Source: Devosia algicola
GTDB taxonomy: Bacteria; Pseudomonadota; Alphaproteobacteria; Rhizobiales; Devosiaceae
Length of the DNA: 64,000 bases
Direction of reading: 5' to 3'
NCBI RefSeq assembly: GCF_028816455.1
Contig: NZ_CP118246.1
Span: 806,001-870,000 of the forward strand
Shown here: one piece after another, positions 19,837 to 30,966 of the stretch
How positions within the stretch are numbered: the stretch's first letter is position 1
Layout: every line of letters starts with the position of its first letter
Translations under genes and position numbers: made by a program
Notes under the pieces: generated by a model
The model's input: the letters and a program-made list of their open reading frames with translations, nothing else
The model's database searches: none
Told to the model about the DNA's origin: nothing

Positions 19837-20810
19837 CTACGGCAGCAGCACCACAGAACCAGTGGTCTGGCGCCCCTCAAGTGCCGTGTGCGCCGTGGCC
19901 GCCTCCGCAAGCCGATATGTGGCGCCGATTTCTACCTTGACCTTACCTGATTTGACCACGTCGAAAATCGCTTTCGCCGCCTGCAGCAATTCAGGCTCGT
20001 TGGGCAAAATAGTGCGCCGATGTCGGTCGCGTCACATATAGCGAACCCTTGCGGGCCAAAATCCCAAGGTCGGGCACGGACACCGGGCCAGATGCATTGC
20101 CAAAGCTGACCATCAGCCCGCGCGGACGCAAACAGTCCAGAGACTTTTCAAACGTATCTTTGCCAACGCCGTCATAAACAACATCGACTCCACGCCCATC
20201 GGTCAATTCCCTGACACGTTCGGCAAAGTCTTCCTCTCGATAATTGATCACCTCGTCACAGCCGTGAGCCTTGGCCAGTGCCAGCTTTTCCGCACTGCCC
20301 GCGGTGCCGATGACCCGGGCCCCAATGGCTTTGGCCCACTGGCAGGCAATCAATCCAACACCGCCTGCCGCCGCGTGATAGAGAATTGTTTCACCCGCAG
20401 CCAGTGGCCAGGTCTTGAACAGCAGATAATAGGCCGTCATGCCTTTAAGCATAATCGCGGCAACGGTCTCATCCTCAATACCCTCGGGCACCGGAATGGC
20501 TTTTTCCGCCACAAGTAACCGCTCGGCGCTATAGGCCCCTACCTGCCCCTGATAGGTAACCCGGTCGCCGACCGAAAAACCCGAAACATCCGCACCGACG
20601 TTCGTGACAATACCAACACCCTCATTGCCTGCCACAAATGGCAACTCGATCTTGTAAAGGCCCGAGCGCTGATAAGTATCGATGAAATTGACCCCAATGG
20701 CCGTCTGGCGGATTCTGCAATTGCCCTGCGGCTGGCGCGTGCACGGCTATATCCTGAAGGCTCAGGCAGTCCGGCCCACCGTTTTTCTCAACAACAATAG
20801 CTTGAGTCAT
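19837..20810 (-). CDS. Quinone oxidoreductase / zinc-less alcohol dehydrogenase (two frame breaks)
   Basis: An NADPH:quinone reductase of the MDR superfamily. Conserved segments are VEKNGGPDCL, the GNEGVGIV substrate-side motif, the Rossmann glycine motif AAAGGVGLIACQWAKA and GADV-type GRGVDVVYDGVGKDTF. Two breaks exist. At 20710-20717 the plus strand reads GGATTCTG; removing a base gives LRIRQTAIGVNFIDTYQRSG. At 19993-19998 (AGGCTC) removing one base gives AQRAELLQAAK and a normal end GSVVLLP, for 323 residues. No catalytic-zinc ligands are seen, as expected of this subfamily. It starts three bases from the terC stop. Confidence 0.88.
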
Positions 20811-20812
20811 AC

Positions 20813-21683
20813 TTATACCTTGGGTTTGCGTGGCGCCGATTTGGGTCGCGACTGAGCGCGCGCTGCGGGCGTAGATTTACTTTTGGTTTTGGGTTTGGCG
20901 GGCGACGGTGCATGCGGTGCCCCCCGGTTGTGGCACCAGTCTTTTGCGCACCGACCTTTGCGAGCTTTCGTTGCCGCATGACCATGTTGACAGCCTCCAC
21001 CAACACAGAAAATCCCATGGCGGAGTAGATATAGCCCTTGGGAATATGGAATCCGAGGCCATCAGCGACCAGCGACACGCCTATAAGCAGCAGGAATGCC
21101 AGCGCCAGCATTTTTACCGTGGGATGGTCTGAGACAAATTTGGCCACCGGCCCCGATGCCACGAACATGACGCCCACGGCAATGATCACAGCAGCGATCA
21201 TCACCTCGACATGTTCGGCCATGCCCACGGCCGTAACGATTGAGTCAATGGAGAACACCATGTCGATAATGATGATCTGGATGATGATCGCAGAAAAGGA
21301 CGCCTTTGCCGCCTGTATCAGGTCAACTTCATGCGGCTCCTCAATGGCCGCGTGCATCTCGTGGGTGGCCTTGTAAACCAGAAACACCCCCCGGCGATCA
21401 GGATTATATCCTTCCACGACAGATCGAGACCGAGGGCGCTGATTACCGGTTGTGTCAGGCCAATGATCCAACTGATTACCAGCAGCAGCAGGATGCGGAA
21501 AATCAGCGCCAGTGCCAATCCCAGCTTGCGGGCCTTGTCCGCCTGCGCGCTGGGCAGCCGCGACACCAGCACGGAAATGAAGACGATATTGTCGATGCCG
21601 AGCACGATTTCCATGACAGTCAGCGTACCAAGGGCGATCCAGGCGTTGGGATCACTCAACAACTCAAGCATCTGATGCTCCAT
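20813..21683 (-). CDS. TerC family integral membrane protein (two homopolymer breaks)
   Basis: TerC proteins are polytopic membrane proteins linked to metal (manganese) export to exoenzymes. Conserved acidic residues sit in VLGIDNIVFISVLVSRLP and IIIIDMVFSIDSIVTAVGMA, the repeated hallmark of the family. Two breaks lie in runs of six C (21387-21392 and 20920-20925); seven are needed each time. With correction the first junction reads IAGGVFLVYKATHEMH and the tail becomes PAKPKTKSKSTPAARAQSRP, a basic Pro/Ala/Lys tail, giving 290 residues. Without correction a frame reaching 20788 would overlap qor. Likely co-transcribed with qor. Confidence 0.88.
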
Positions 21684-21870
21684 AAAGATTCATTCCGCGC
21701 TTTATCTCTAAAGGCAGCGGCCCGCACATAAAAGCCAAAACCGGGCGGTTTTACGCACTAGTTTTTCAACGACCACAGACTCTAAAGAATTGCAGCATCG
21801 CCGCCACACTGGTTTGGCATATTCGACAATGCTAATATTCGTATAGTAAGTCGAACTGGAACAGATAGTT
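21684..21870. promoter_or_regulatory. Divergent intergenic region between terC and pmpA
   Basis: This 187-base AT-rich spacer carries promoters for both directions. The 7-mer ATATTCG occurs twice in direct orientation at 21819-21825 and 21835-21841 (16 bases apart), just before the pmpA start, and a small inverted repeat AAAACC/GGTTTT lies at 21737-21752. Sulfur-transport pairs of this type are often controlled by an ArsR-type repressor (BigR), but no regulator gene is in the window, so an operator role is only a guess. Confidence 0.4.
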
Positions 21871-22323
21871 ATGGACGCTTTTTCGCCGCTGTCCGCCACC
21901 TTGGGCGGGCTATTGATTGGCCTTGCCAGTGCCGTTCTTTGGCTTGGCAACGGACGCCTCGCTGGCATTTCCGGAATTTTTGGTCAGTTGCTGCCGCCAG
22001 CGCAAACAATTGTATGGCGTCTGGTCTTTTTGGTGTCCCTGATCGCAGCCACATTTCTGGCGGCGCGTCTATGGCCAGGTCTCGGTGTTGGTGGTGATCG
22101 CCCCGCCGCGCTTATGGCCGCGCCCGATGGCTGGTCAATCCCGACGCCAGTCTGGATTGCCATCGCTGGCCTGTTGACCGGCATCGGCACCAAGATCGGC
22201 AATGGCTGCACCTCCGGTCACGGCGTCTGTGGTCTTGCGCGCCTGTCGCGCCGTTCTGTTGTGGCCGTGCTGGTCTTTTTCGGTGTCGCCATCGTCACCG
22301 TAACCGTTACCGGAATAGTCTGA
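21871..22323 (+). CDS. YeeE/YedE sulfur-transport protein, PmpA type
   Basis: A small polytopic inner-membrane protein of the TsuA-like YeeE/YedE family, which imports thiosulfate or related sulfur compounds. The 150-residue product has about four membrane helices and the signature GNGCTSGHGVCGLARL, whose cysteines pass sulfur species. It is a half-size member that pairs with the next gene; its stop TGA overlaps the following ATG by one base (TGATG), so translation is coupled. It is divergent from terC. Confidence 0.88.
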   Translation: MDAFSPLSATLGGLLIGLASAVLWLGNGRLAGISGIFGQLLPPAQTIVWRLVFLVSLIAATFLAARLWPGLGVGGDRPAALMAAPDGWSIPTPVWIAIAGLLTGIGTKIGNGCTSGHGVCGLARLSRRSVVAVLVFFGVAIVTVTVTGIV

Positions 22324-22793
22324 TGCACAGATTGCGCCCATCTTATCTGGCGACGGCCGCGCTCAGCGGCGCCCTTTTCGGCGCTGGACTGTATGTCTCT
22401 CAAATGGTCGATCCCACCAAAGTACTGCGCTTTCTCGATTTTACCGCCATCCCGACCGGTGACTGGGACCCGAGTCTGGCATTCGTTATTGTGCCCGCGA
22501 TATTAGTCATGTTCGTAGCCGTGAAGTATGGCCGCAAGCGCGCCGCGCCGCTGTTTGATATTGAATTCCACGAACCCGAATATCACAATATTGACCGTCG
22601 ACTAATCATCGGCGCTGCGCTTTTCGGCGTTGGTTGGGGCATGTCGGGCCTCTGCCCGGGGCCCGCAATTTCGCTGGTCGCCTTTCTTCCCAACGAACTG
22701 TGGATATTTCTGGTCACCCTGTTCATCGGATCCTATGCTGGCAGCGCCATTGTGCCCAGCGGGCACGCCAAGCGACTTGCCAATGCCCAATGA
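22323..22793 (+). CDS. YeeE/YedE sulfur-transport protein, PmpB type
   Basis: The second half of the paired sulfur transporter, 156 residues. It has hydrophobic segments at about 8-26, 52-70, 100-120 and 125-148, and the signature GWGMSGLCPGPAISLV with the conserved Cys in SGLCPGP. GAGLYVSQMVDPTKVLRFLD near residue 20 is a typical PmpB segment. It overlaps both neighbours (one base upstream, four bases ATGA downstream), so the three genes form one tight operon. Confidence 0.88.
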   Translation: MHRLRPSYLATAALSGALFGAGLYVSQMVDPTKVLRFLDFTAIPTGDWDPSLAFVIVPAILVMFVAVKYGRKRAAPLFDIEFHEPEYHNIDRRLIIGAALFGVGWGMSGLCPGPAISLVAFLPNELWIFLVTLFIGSYAGSAIVPSGHAKRLANAQ

Positions 22794-23960
22794 AACAGCT
22801 CAAGAAAAACTATGATGTCGCGGTCGTCGGCGGCGGCCTGACCGGACTGGCTAGCGCGATCGCTGCCGCCAAAACCGGTCTGGAAACCATACACCTGTCC
22901 CCTGACGCACCACCTGACCGTCGCACATCGGCCTTGATGATGCCGAGCGTGCGATATCTGATGCACGCCGGTCTAATCGAAGCACCGCAAGCGATTGGCC
23001 ACCCCCTCACCCAAATTCGCATTATCGACTCGACCAACCGCCTGTTGCGCGCGCCCGAAACTCTGTTCGACGCCCAAGAGGCCGGATTGGCGGCATTTGG
23101 TTGGAACTTCGCCAATAGCCAACTAACCGAAAATTTCAAGCGCGCCTCGCAATCGCTTGGCAATCTCACAACCTCTCCCAGCACGCTTGCAGCGCTTACT
23201 GCCAATGGCAGGCTCTCATACCCTCGCGCTCTCTGACGGTTCAAGCCTTGAAGCTGGATTTGTTGTTGGTGCCGATGGTAAAAAATCATTCGTGCGGGGC
23301 GCCGCTGGCTTTGAAGCCCGTGAACATGCATTCGCGCAATCTGCTCTGGTATGCGATCTGGCGTTATCGCGCCCTTTGGATGGCGCGTCGGTGGAATTTC
23401 ACTATCCAAACGGCCCGTTCACCTTCGTGCCAGCTGGCGGCAACCGCGCCAATCTGGTCTGGATCGACCAGGCGGTTACGCTCAAACAAGCCCAGTCTTT
23501 GGGTACTGAAGCCCTCACTGCTCATCTGATGGACAAGTCACAACGCCTGTTTGGTGCTTTGCAACTCCTTTCGCCCAGCTTCATTTTTCCGCTGAGCACC
23601 CTGACCGTCGAGACCGCAGGCGGTGACGGCATTGCCCTTGTTGGTGAAGCCGCCCACGCCTTCCCGCCAATCGGAGCACAAGGCTTGAACCTCGGTCTGC
23701 GCGACGTTGCCGATCTGTCCGCTGTTCTTGAATTGACAGATACAAAAGAACCGGATTGGGCGACCAGCGCCAGTCGCGACTATGCCCGACGACGTCAATC
23801 GGACTTAGGACGAACCAGCACAATTGTAGATACTCTCTTTCGCTCGCTGCTGCTGGAAATGCTGCCGGCTCAAGCCCTGCGTGCTGGTGGCCTGTGGGCC
23901 CTGAAACTGCTGCCCGCGCTTCGCAAACAGGCGTTTGCCATTGGCATGGGCGCCCGCTAG
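22790..23960 (+). CDS. UbiH-type FAD monooxygenase (frame break near 23212)
   Basis: A flavoprotein hydroxylase of the UbiH/UbiF/COQ6 family, likely acting on ubiquinone precursors. Motifs are the dinucleotide glycines VVGGGLTGLASA near residue 11, GADGKKSFVR (DG motif region) and GEAAHAFPPIGAQGLNLGLRD (GD/FAD-ribityl motif; 20 residues of it span about 283-303). The frame breaks at 23210-23215 (AGGCTC); removing one base gives LTANGSSHTLALSDGSSLE and 389 residues, normal for the family. It overlaps pmpB by four bases. The linkage of a sulfur importer and a quinone hydroxylase has no obvious functional reason; it may only be shared transcription. Confidence 0.87.
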
Positions 23961-23971
23961 GTAGCAACAAA

Positions 23972-23997
23972 AAAAGGGCACCAACCGGCACCCTTTT
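23972..23997. terminator. Bidirectional terminator between ubiH-like gene and ialB
   Basis: The arms AAAAGGG and CCCTTTT enclose an inner CC/GG pairing with a two-base mismatch, giving a hairpin with an A-run before it and a T-run after it. It sits between two convergent genes and can serve both strands. Confidence 0.8.
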
Positions 23998-24020
23998 CGC
24001 GTTCCTCAATCTGTCAAATT

Positions 24021-24749
24021 CTAGTTGGCAGGTGCCGCCGGGGCCTCACCATCCGGCTTTACGCTTTCGGTGAGCTTCTTGCGCAATTCTTCGGCTTGGT
24101 CGGCAACACCCTTTTCAAGGGCTGCTCCACCACTATTCTGGTCCAATGCGCTCTGACCGCTGGCAATTTTCTGGAACTCGTCCCAGGAATAGTCCTGCTC
24201 ACCGTCATATTTGGCCGTGAACCCCGCGAGCGAAACGCTGATTACCAGATCCTTGTTGAAGCGATTTTTCGCAGTCAGCTTTAGCGTATTGCCGTGCTTG
24301 AGCGAATTCACATAGGCCTCGTTAATAACCAATTGCGAACTGCACCCGCCGGGATCGCACAGCATGAACGGCACGCGGACTGGCTTGGCGCTGTCGATCT
24401 GCCAGGTCAGGCTGAACGGCAACAATACGCCCAGCGGCAATTGCGCTACCGCTAGCAAGCGGCTTTCCTGGCCTGGATCATCACGCAGCGTAAACGAGGC
24501 GAGGGGCTGACCATTGACCACGATCTGTTGGCTCATGATGCAGGCTTTCTTGCCGTCTTCCATCGGATCGCCACACACTTTGAGCCATGGGCTGGACACA
24601 GCCGGTGGCGTCGGCGCGTCGGCCTGCGACGGCACTGGCGTGGCGGTGGCCGGAACGGGCGCTGAATTGTCCTGGGCATGCGCAGATATTGCGGACAGCA
24701 GCATCGCGGCCACCGAAATTCCGGCGACGATAGGTTTCCTGAGGTTCAT
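24021..24749 (-). CDS. Invasion-associated locus B (IalB) family protein
   Basis: A secreted, probably periplasmic protein of the IalB family found across Rhizobiales; its biochemical role is not settled. The start at 24749 has the ribosome site AAGGAAATT and yields a signal peptide (MNLRKPIVAGISVAAMLLSA, cleavage near AHAQD). The mature domain has the paired cysteines typical of the family: WLKVCGDPMEDGKKACIMSQ and FMLCDPGGCSSQLV. The tail is acidic and Lys/Glu-rich. The 242-residue length is normal. An in-frame start 54 bases upstream is less likely. Confidence 0.87.
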   Translation of the reverse strand: MNLRKPIVAGISVAAMLLSAISAHAQDNSAPVPATATPVPSQADAPTPPAVSSPWLKVCGDPMEDGKKACIMSQQIVVNGQPLASFTLRDDPGQESRLLAVAQLPLGVLLPFSLTWQIDSAKPVRVPFMLCDPGGCSSQLVINEAYVNSLKHGNTLKLTAKNRFNKDLVISVSLAGFTAKYDGEQDYSWDEFQKIASGQSALDQNSGGAALEKGVADQAEELRKKLTESVKPDGEAPAAPAN

Positions 24750-24921
24750 AGAATTTCCTTGGCTTCCTTGGCAGTCCCGATGGCCATTGCTGCCACCTTG
24801 CATAGACCGCTCTTCAAGTGCTGAATTCGGGCAATAACATGACCGTATGGTCTTGCCAAATCTTTATAGACAAAGTGTGGCGAATCGTCTGCCGCCCGGT
24901 AACATTTTTGGCTGAACTCGC

Positions 24922-27900
24922 TCATACCTCAGCGTTTTCAGCCAGTTTGGCCATCCGCGACAATATCGCGGCAGCCCCTTTCAGGCGCGCTTCGGCGGTT
25001 GGCCAGTGCCGCGCGAACACCAGTTTTTGATCAGGTTTGATCCGAACCTGGTTGGCAACATCGGAAACCAGCCTGACCAGAGCCTCTGGATTGGGGAATT
25101 CATTGTTGCGCAAAGTTATGACCGCTCCCTTTGGTCCGGCGTCTACTTTTTCAACATTTGCGACCCTGCACAAGGCTTTGACAAGTATCACCTTGAGCAA
25201 ACCTTCAACTTCTTCCGGCAAAGGCCCAAACCGGTCGATCAATTCAGCGCCAGCCGCATCAATTTCGCGGACATCACTGAGATCACCCAGCTGCCGATAG
25301 AGCTGCATGCGCAACTGCAGATCAGGCACATAGGTCTCTGGAATCATTACCGGCATACCCAGCGATATCTGCGGGCTCCACTCATTGGTATCCTGATAGT
25401 CCTCCTGCCCGCTGCGCAGGTTTGCCACCGCTTCCTCTAGCATGGATTGATAGAGCTCAAACCCGACCTCGCGAATGTGACCGGATTGCTCGTCGCCCAG
25501 CAGATTGCCCGCACCACGAATGTCCAGATCGTGGCTGGCCAGCTGAAAACCGGCGCCAAGGCTTTCCAGCGACTGCAACACGCCCAGTCGCCGCTCCGCT
25601 GTATCAGTCATCTTGCGGTCGGGTGGCACGGTAAACAGCGAATAGGCTCGGGCCTTTGAACGTCCGATGCGGCCTCGGATCCGATAGAGCCTGCGCCAGA
25701 CCAAAATTGTCGGCACGATGCACGATCAATGTATTCGCATTGGGAATATCGAGGCCCGATTCAACAATCGTGGTTGCCACCAGCACGTCGAACTTGCCAT
25801 CATAAAACGCGTTCATGATATCATCGAGGCTGCCCCGGCGCCATTTGGCCGTTGGCAACGACAAACGACACCTCTGGCACTTGCGTGGTAAGAAATTCGG
25901 CGATTTCCGGCTGATCCTTAATCCGGGGCACCACATAAAACGCCTGCCCGCCGCGATATTTTTCCCGAAGCAAAGCTTCACGCACACTCAACGGATCGAA
26001 CGGTGAAATAAAGGTGCGGATCGCCAACCGATCAACCGGCGGCGTCGCCAATAGCGACAGATCTCGCACACCGGTCAGCGCCAACTGCAAGGTGCGCGGA
26101 ATCGGCGTCGCCGTCAGCGTCAGTACATGCACATTATCCTTGAGTTCCTTGAGCCGCTCCTTGTGGCCAACGCCAAAATGCTGTTCCTCATCGATGATCA
26201 ACAGTCCAAGGTTTTTGAAACTGATCGACTTGGCCAGAAGGGCATGCGTGCCGACAACAATATCGACCTGACCGTCGGCCAGCCCTTCCCTGACTGATTT
26301 CAGTTCCGCTGACGACACCAGGCGCGATGCATGCCGCACATTGACCGGCAGACCGGCAAAGCGCTCCTTGAAGGTCTTGAAATGCTGCCGTGCCAACAAC
26401 GTTGTCGGCACGACCACCGCGACCTGTTGGCCGCCAAGCGCCACCGCAAATGTGGCGCGCAGTGCGACTTCGGTCTTGCCAAAACCCACATCGCCGCACA
26501 CTAGCCGATCCATTACCTTGCCGGCGGTCAGATCTTCAAACACCGCGTCGACCGCCGCCAATTGGTCCTCGGTTTCCTCATAGGGAAAACGCGCCACAAA
26601 TTCATCATAGGCACCCGGCTGGATTTCCACCGGATCTGAGCGGCTAAGCAGTCGCGCCGCCGCAATCTTGATGAGTTGCTCGGCCATCTCGCGAATGCGT
26701 TTCTTGAGCCGACCCTTCTTGGCCTGCCAGGCGACGCCACCGAGCTTGTCCAGCTGCGCCTCTGCGTCCTCCGCACCATATCGCGACAGTAGTTCGATAT
26801 TTTCTACCGGTAGATAGAGCTTTGTGTCGCCCGCATATTCGATCTCGACACATTCATGCGGTGCCCCGCCCGCGTGAATGACCTTGAGACCCAGAAACCG
26901 GCCGATACCATGATCGACATGCACCACAAGATCGCCCGCCGCCAAACTGGTAGCTTCCGTCAGCGCATCGCTGGCCTTCTTCTTGCGTTGCGCCCGCAAA
27001 ATCCGCTCGCCAAGAATGTCCTGTTCGGAAAAAACCAGCAAATCCTTGGTTTCAAACCCGGATTCAAGTCCCAACACCACCAGAGACGTGTTCGCAGCGC
27101 TAGTGCTGGCGGCATCCCGCCAATTCTCTGCCAACCGCGGATTGGTTAGTCCATGGTCCTTGAGCACCTGCCCCATGCGGTCGCGGGTGCCCTCGCTCCA
27201 ACAGGCAACGATGGTGCGCCGCCCGGCGCGTCGTTCCGCCAATAGCCGCTCGACAACCGCCTCAAACAAATTGGTATCGGTTGCCGCCCGCTCGGCGGCA
27301 AAACTGGGCGCAATATGGCCGCCCTCGTCATCACTCGCGTTGGACGCCAGAAATGGCGACAATTGGACAACGCTGGCCCCTGCCAATGCATAGGGATGTT
27401 CATCCACCGCATACAGCAAACTCGGCGGGACTGGCTTGTATGGCGCGCCACTCCCCGCAACTTGCGGCGTCATCCGCGCCGTTTCGCGGGCTTCGTAATA
27501 GTCCTCGACCTGCCCCTTGCGATCCCCATAGGCTTCCACAGCCTGATCATCGAATACAAAGGGCGCATCACCGCAATAATGCGCCAGCGTGTCCAGATGA
27601 TCATAGAAGAACGGCAACCAGTGCTCGCCGCCAGAATATCGCGCACCGCCACTGACCGCCGCATAAAGCTGATCGTCGGCGGTGTTGCCGCCAAAACTGC
27701 GCGTATAATTTTGCCGAAAGCGCTTGATCGTCTCCTCGGTCAACACCACTTCGCTCATCGGCGTCAGGTCGATCCGCTTCAGCGTGCCGTTTGTGCGCTG
27801 GGTGTCAGAATCAAAAGTACGAATTGATTCAAGCGTCTGGCCGAAAAAGTCAGATCGAAGTGGGAACTCGGCATTGGCTGGAAATAAATCCACCAGCCCG

Positions 27901-28409
27901 CCGCGTACGGCATATTCACCCGACTCCCGCACTGTCGGCACGCGCAGATAGCCATTATTTGCCGCCCAGCTGATCAGCTTGTCGCTGTCGACCATGCGAC
28001 CCGAGACTGCGGAAAACGACATCCCGGCAACGACATCACGCGGCGGCAGCCGCTGGATCAACGCATTGACTGCCGTCAAAACCACGGCGCCCTTGACGGC
28101 ACCTGATGTCAGAGCGGCAAGTGTGTTCATCCGCGCCGCAATCGTAACCCCATTCGGCGACACCCTGTCGTAGGGCAGGCAATCCCAGGCTGGTAATGTC
28201 AAGACCGGATGGCCCGGCAACATTTGGCTCAGAACTTCCGCCATGCGCTGCAAGCGCCGTCCGTCGCGCGCCACGAATACGATGCTTGCGCTATCGTCCG
28301 GCGCCGCTTTCAACCGGTCCTCAACCAGTCGTGCCAAAACCATTGGCTGCATGCCGTCGGGCACGTTTGAAAGCGTCCGAGTCGGTTTGATCGGCACAAT
28401 TTCGTTCAT
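24922..28409 (-). CDS. mfd: Transcription-repair coupling factor Mfd (two frame breaks)
   Basis: Mfd removes RNA polymerase stalled at lesions and recruits UvrA. Domains in order: UvrB-homology N-terminus with [17 protein letters not shown], the RNA-polymerase interaction domain with [16 protein letters not shown] (about 490), and RecG-like helicase domains with Walker [30 protein letters not shown] and TRG-type motifs. Breaks at 25826-25831 (GAGGCT, plus strand) and 25687-25692 (GAGCCT) fall in the second helicase domain; removing one base at each gives [20 protein letters not shown] and [20 protein letters not shown], and 1161 residues. It overlaps sdhE by four bases (ATGA) and is divergent from recG. 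Confidence 0.95.
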
Positions 28410-28684
28410 TGACGGGTCCGCGCGCTATGATCGGCAATGACAATGTCCAGAAATGCCCGATCAACGCTGTCTGGTGGAGTGGCCTGCCCCATCACCCAGG
28501 TCAGAAGCGCCGGATCTTCTTCACTCATCAACCGCTCCAGCCTGTCCAGCGCCGGAGAATCCATCGATTCGACATGGGCATCCGCAAACGGCCCCAATAC
28601 CAGATCCATCTCCCGAGTGCCGCGATGCCAGGCGCGATACCGTATCATCTTTCGGCGAATAGCAATGTCGTCACCGGCAGTCAT
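28406..28684 (-). CDS. sdhE: FAD assembly factor SdhE
   Basis: SdhE promotes covalent FAD attachment to the succinate dehydrogenase flavoprotein subunit. The 92-residue product has the family signature RGTREMD (RGxxE type) near residue 21, with MIRYRAWHRGTREMDLVLG around it, and the helical remainder with LERLMSEEDPALLTWVMG. It overlaps mfd by four bases, the usual arrangement in Rhizobiales, and faces recG. Confidence 0.92.
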   Translation of the reverse strand: MTAGDDIAIRRKMIRYRAWHRGTREMDLVLGPFADAHVESMDSPALDRLERLMSEEDPALLTWVMGQATPPDSVDRAFLDIVIADHSARTRQ

Positions 28685-28856
28685 TGAGCGCCAAGATCCT
28701 GAGTGGTCGTTGATTGGTCCGCTTTCATATCGTCATTGCTCTCGCTTGTCAGTAATTTGCGCACATAACGCCACACTCTTTGCCTCGCCACACGTTAGGG
28801 CTTGGGCCAATGGCTTCTCCCCGCTAGCCTGTCGGCTCAAAAGGAAGCCCCGAATC

Positions 28857-30966
28857 GTGTCTCGCCCGACTGCCTTGGACCCGTTGTTTCGTTCGCTCCA
28901 CACCATAAAAGGTGTTGGCGACAAGCTGGCATCGCTGCTCAGCCGCTTCTTTGGCGCGCCCGATGGTCAGGAAGCTATTGCACTCGATATATTGATGCAC
29001 ATGCCTGCCAGCGTTGTTGATCGCAGCCGCCAGGTTGGCATCGCCGACGCATTCCTGGGCCAGATCGTAACGCTCAAACTACACATCGACCGCCACCAGC
29101 CCGCCCCGCGCAATCGCCAATATGTGCCCCATCGCGTCTTTGCCCACGATGAAACCGGCGAAATCCAGCTGGTATTTTTCCGCGCCCACGGCGGCTGGGT
29201 CGAAAAATCCCTGCCGGTCGGCGAAGAGCGGTACGTTTCCGGCCAGATCGGCTTCTTCAATGGCGAGAAGCAGATCACCCATCCCGACTATATTGTCGAG
29301 CCGGACAAACTTGCCACGCTGCCTCTGGTTGAACCGGTATACCCGCTCACCAACGGCCTCAGGCTCCAAAGCCCTGTCAAAGCTGGTGCGTCAGGTGGTC
29401 GAGACCGTGCCCCCACTACCAGAATGGGTGCCCCCAGCCACCATCGCCAATTTCGATTGGCCCGATTTCTCAACTGCCATGCGCGCCGTTCATACCCCCA
29501 ACACTCCCGCCGATGCTGAACTTTGGGGTCCGGCCCGCATGCGCCTGGCCTATGACGAATATTTCGCCGGACAGCTGACACTTCAATTGATCCGCTCCTC
29601 GATGATCGCCGCGCGCGGTGTGTCCCGAACATTTACCAGGGAGATAACCGACCGGCTCACCGCCACGCTGCCATTCGCCCTTACCGAGGGTCAGCTTGCT
29701 GCAATCGAAGAAATACGCGCCGACCTCGCCTCGCCAGACCGCATGTCGAGACTGCTGCAAGGCGATGTTGGTTCGGGCAAAACCGTCGTCGCCCTCATGG
29801 CCATGGCCGCGATGGCCGAGAGTGGTGCCCAATCCGCCCTGATGTCCCCGACCGAAATTTTGGCGACCCAGCATTTTCGGACGCTAAAGCCGCTTTGCGA
29901 TGCCGCCGGCATCGGCATTGCGCTGTTGACCGGCAAGATGGGAGCCGCCGAGCGTCGCACCATTTTGGCGGGCCTCGCCAATGGTAAAACCACCATCGCC
30001 GTCGGCACCCATGCGTTATTCCAGTCCGGCGTTGAATTTGACAATCTGGGCCTCAATGTCGTTGACGAACAACATAGATTTGGCGTCCATCAGCGTCTCG
30101 CTTTGTCCGAAAAAGGCCACCATACCGATTTGCTGGTTATGACCGCAACCCCGATCCCGCGAACCCTCGTCCTCACCCATTTTGGCGATATGGCAGTCAG
30201 CACCCTGCGCGAAAAACCCAAGGGTCGCCAACCAATCGATACAGCCGTCGTATCCGCCGCCGACTATTCCCGCGTCGTGGATCGCCTGCGTGCGCGCCTG
30301 AACGACGGTGCGCAGGCCTTCTGGGTCTGTCCTTTGGTTGAGGAAAGCGAACATCTCGAGATCGTGTCTGCCGAAGACCGGTTTGCCGATCTGCAAAAGG
30401 CCTTTGGCGATCAGGTCGCTTTGGTCCACGGCCGCATGAGCGCCGCCACCAAACAGGCCGTCATGCAAAAATTCCTCGCCAAAGACATAAAGCTGTTGGT
30501 CGCCACAACGGTCATTGAGGTGGGCGTCGATGTGCCCAACGCCTCCATCATGATTATCGAACACGCTGAACGGTTCGGTCTGGCTCAATTGCACCAATTG
30601 CGTGGCCGTGTCGGGCGCGGCGCCATCCGCTCGGCCTGCCTGCTGCTGTACAAGGAGCCGTTGAGCGAAACGGCAAAAGCCCGGCTCGAAACCATTAAAT
30701 CGACCGAGGACGGCTTTATAATCGCCGAACGCGACCTGGAGTTACGTGGTCAGGGCGATGTGTTGGGCACCCGTCAGTCCGGCATGCCCGGCTATCGCCT
30801 CGCCGTCCCCGATGTTCATCGCCACCTGATCGATTATGCCCATGACGACGCCAAAGCGGCCCTCGCCAACAATCCGGGCTTGACCGGTCCGGAAGGCGAC
30901 GCCCTGCGCACCCTGCTCTATGTCTTCCGCAAAGACCTAGCCATCCCGCTCATTCGCGCGGGCTAA
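28857..30966 (+). CDS. recG: ATP-dependent DNA helicase RecG (frame break near 29363)
   Basis: RecG remodels stalled replication forks. The chosen GTG start at 28857 follows AAAAGGAAG and gives MSRPTALDPLFRSL. The N-terminal wedge domain has IGFFNGEKQITHPDY; helicase motifs are RLLQGDVGSGKTVVALMA (Walker A), VVDEQHRFGVHQRLAL (DExH type) and LHQLRGRVGRGAIRS near the end. The frame breaks at 29361-29366 (AGGCTC); removing one base gives LTNGLSSKALSKLVRQVVE and 702 residues, normal. recG opposite sdhE-mfd is a conserved layout. Confidence 0.95.

Noticed and set aside
19612-19837. Integration scar at tRNA-Cys.
   Set aside because: No repeat of the tRNA 3' end and no mobility genes nearby; qor and terC look native in composition.
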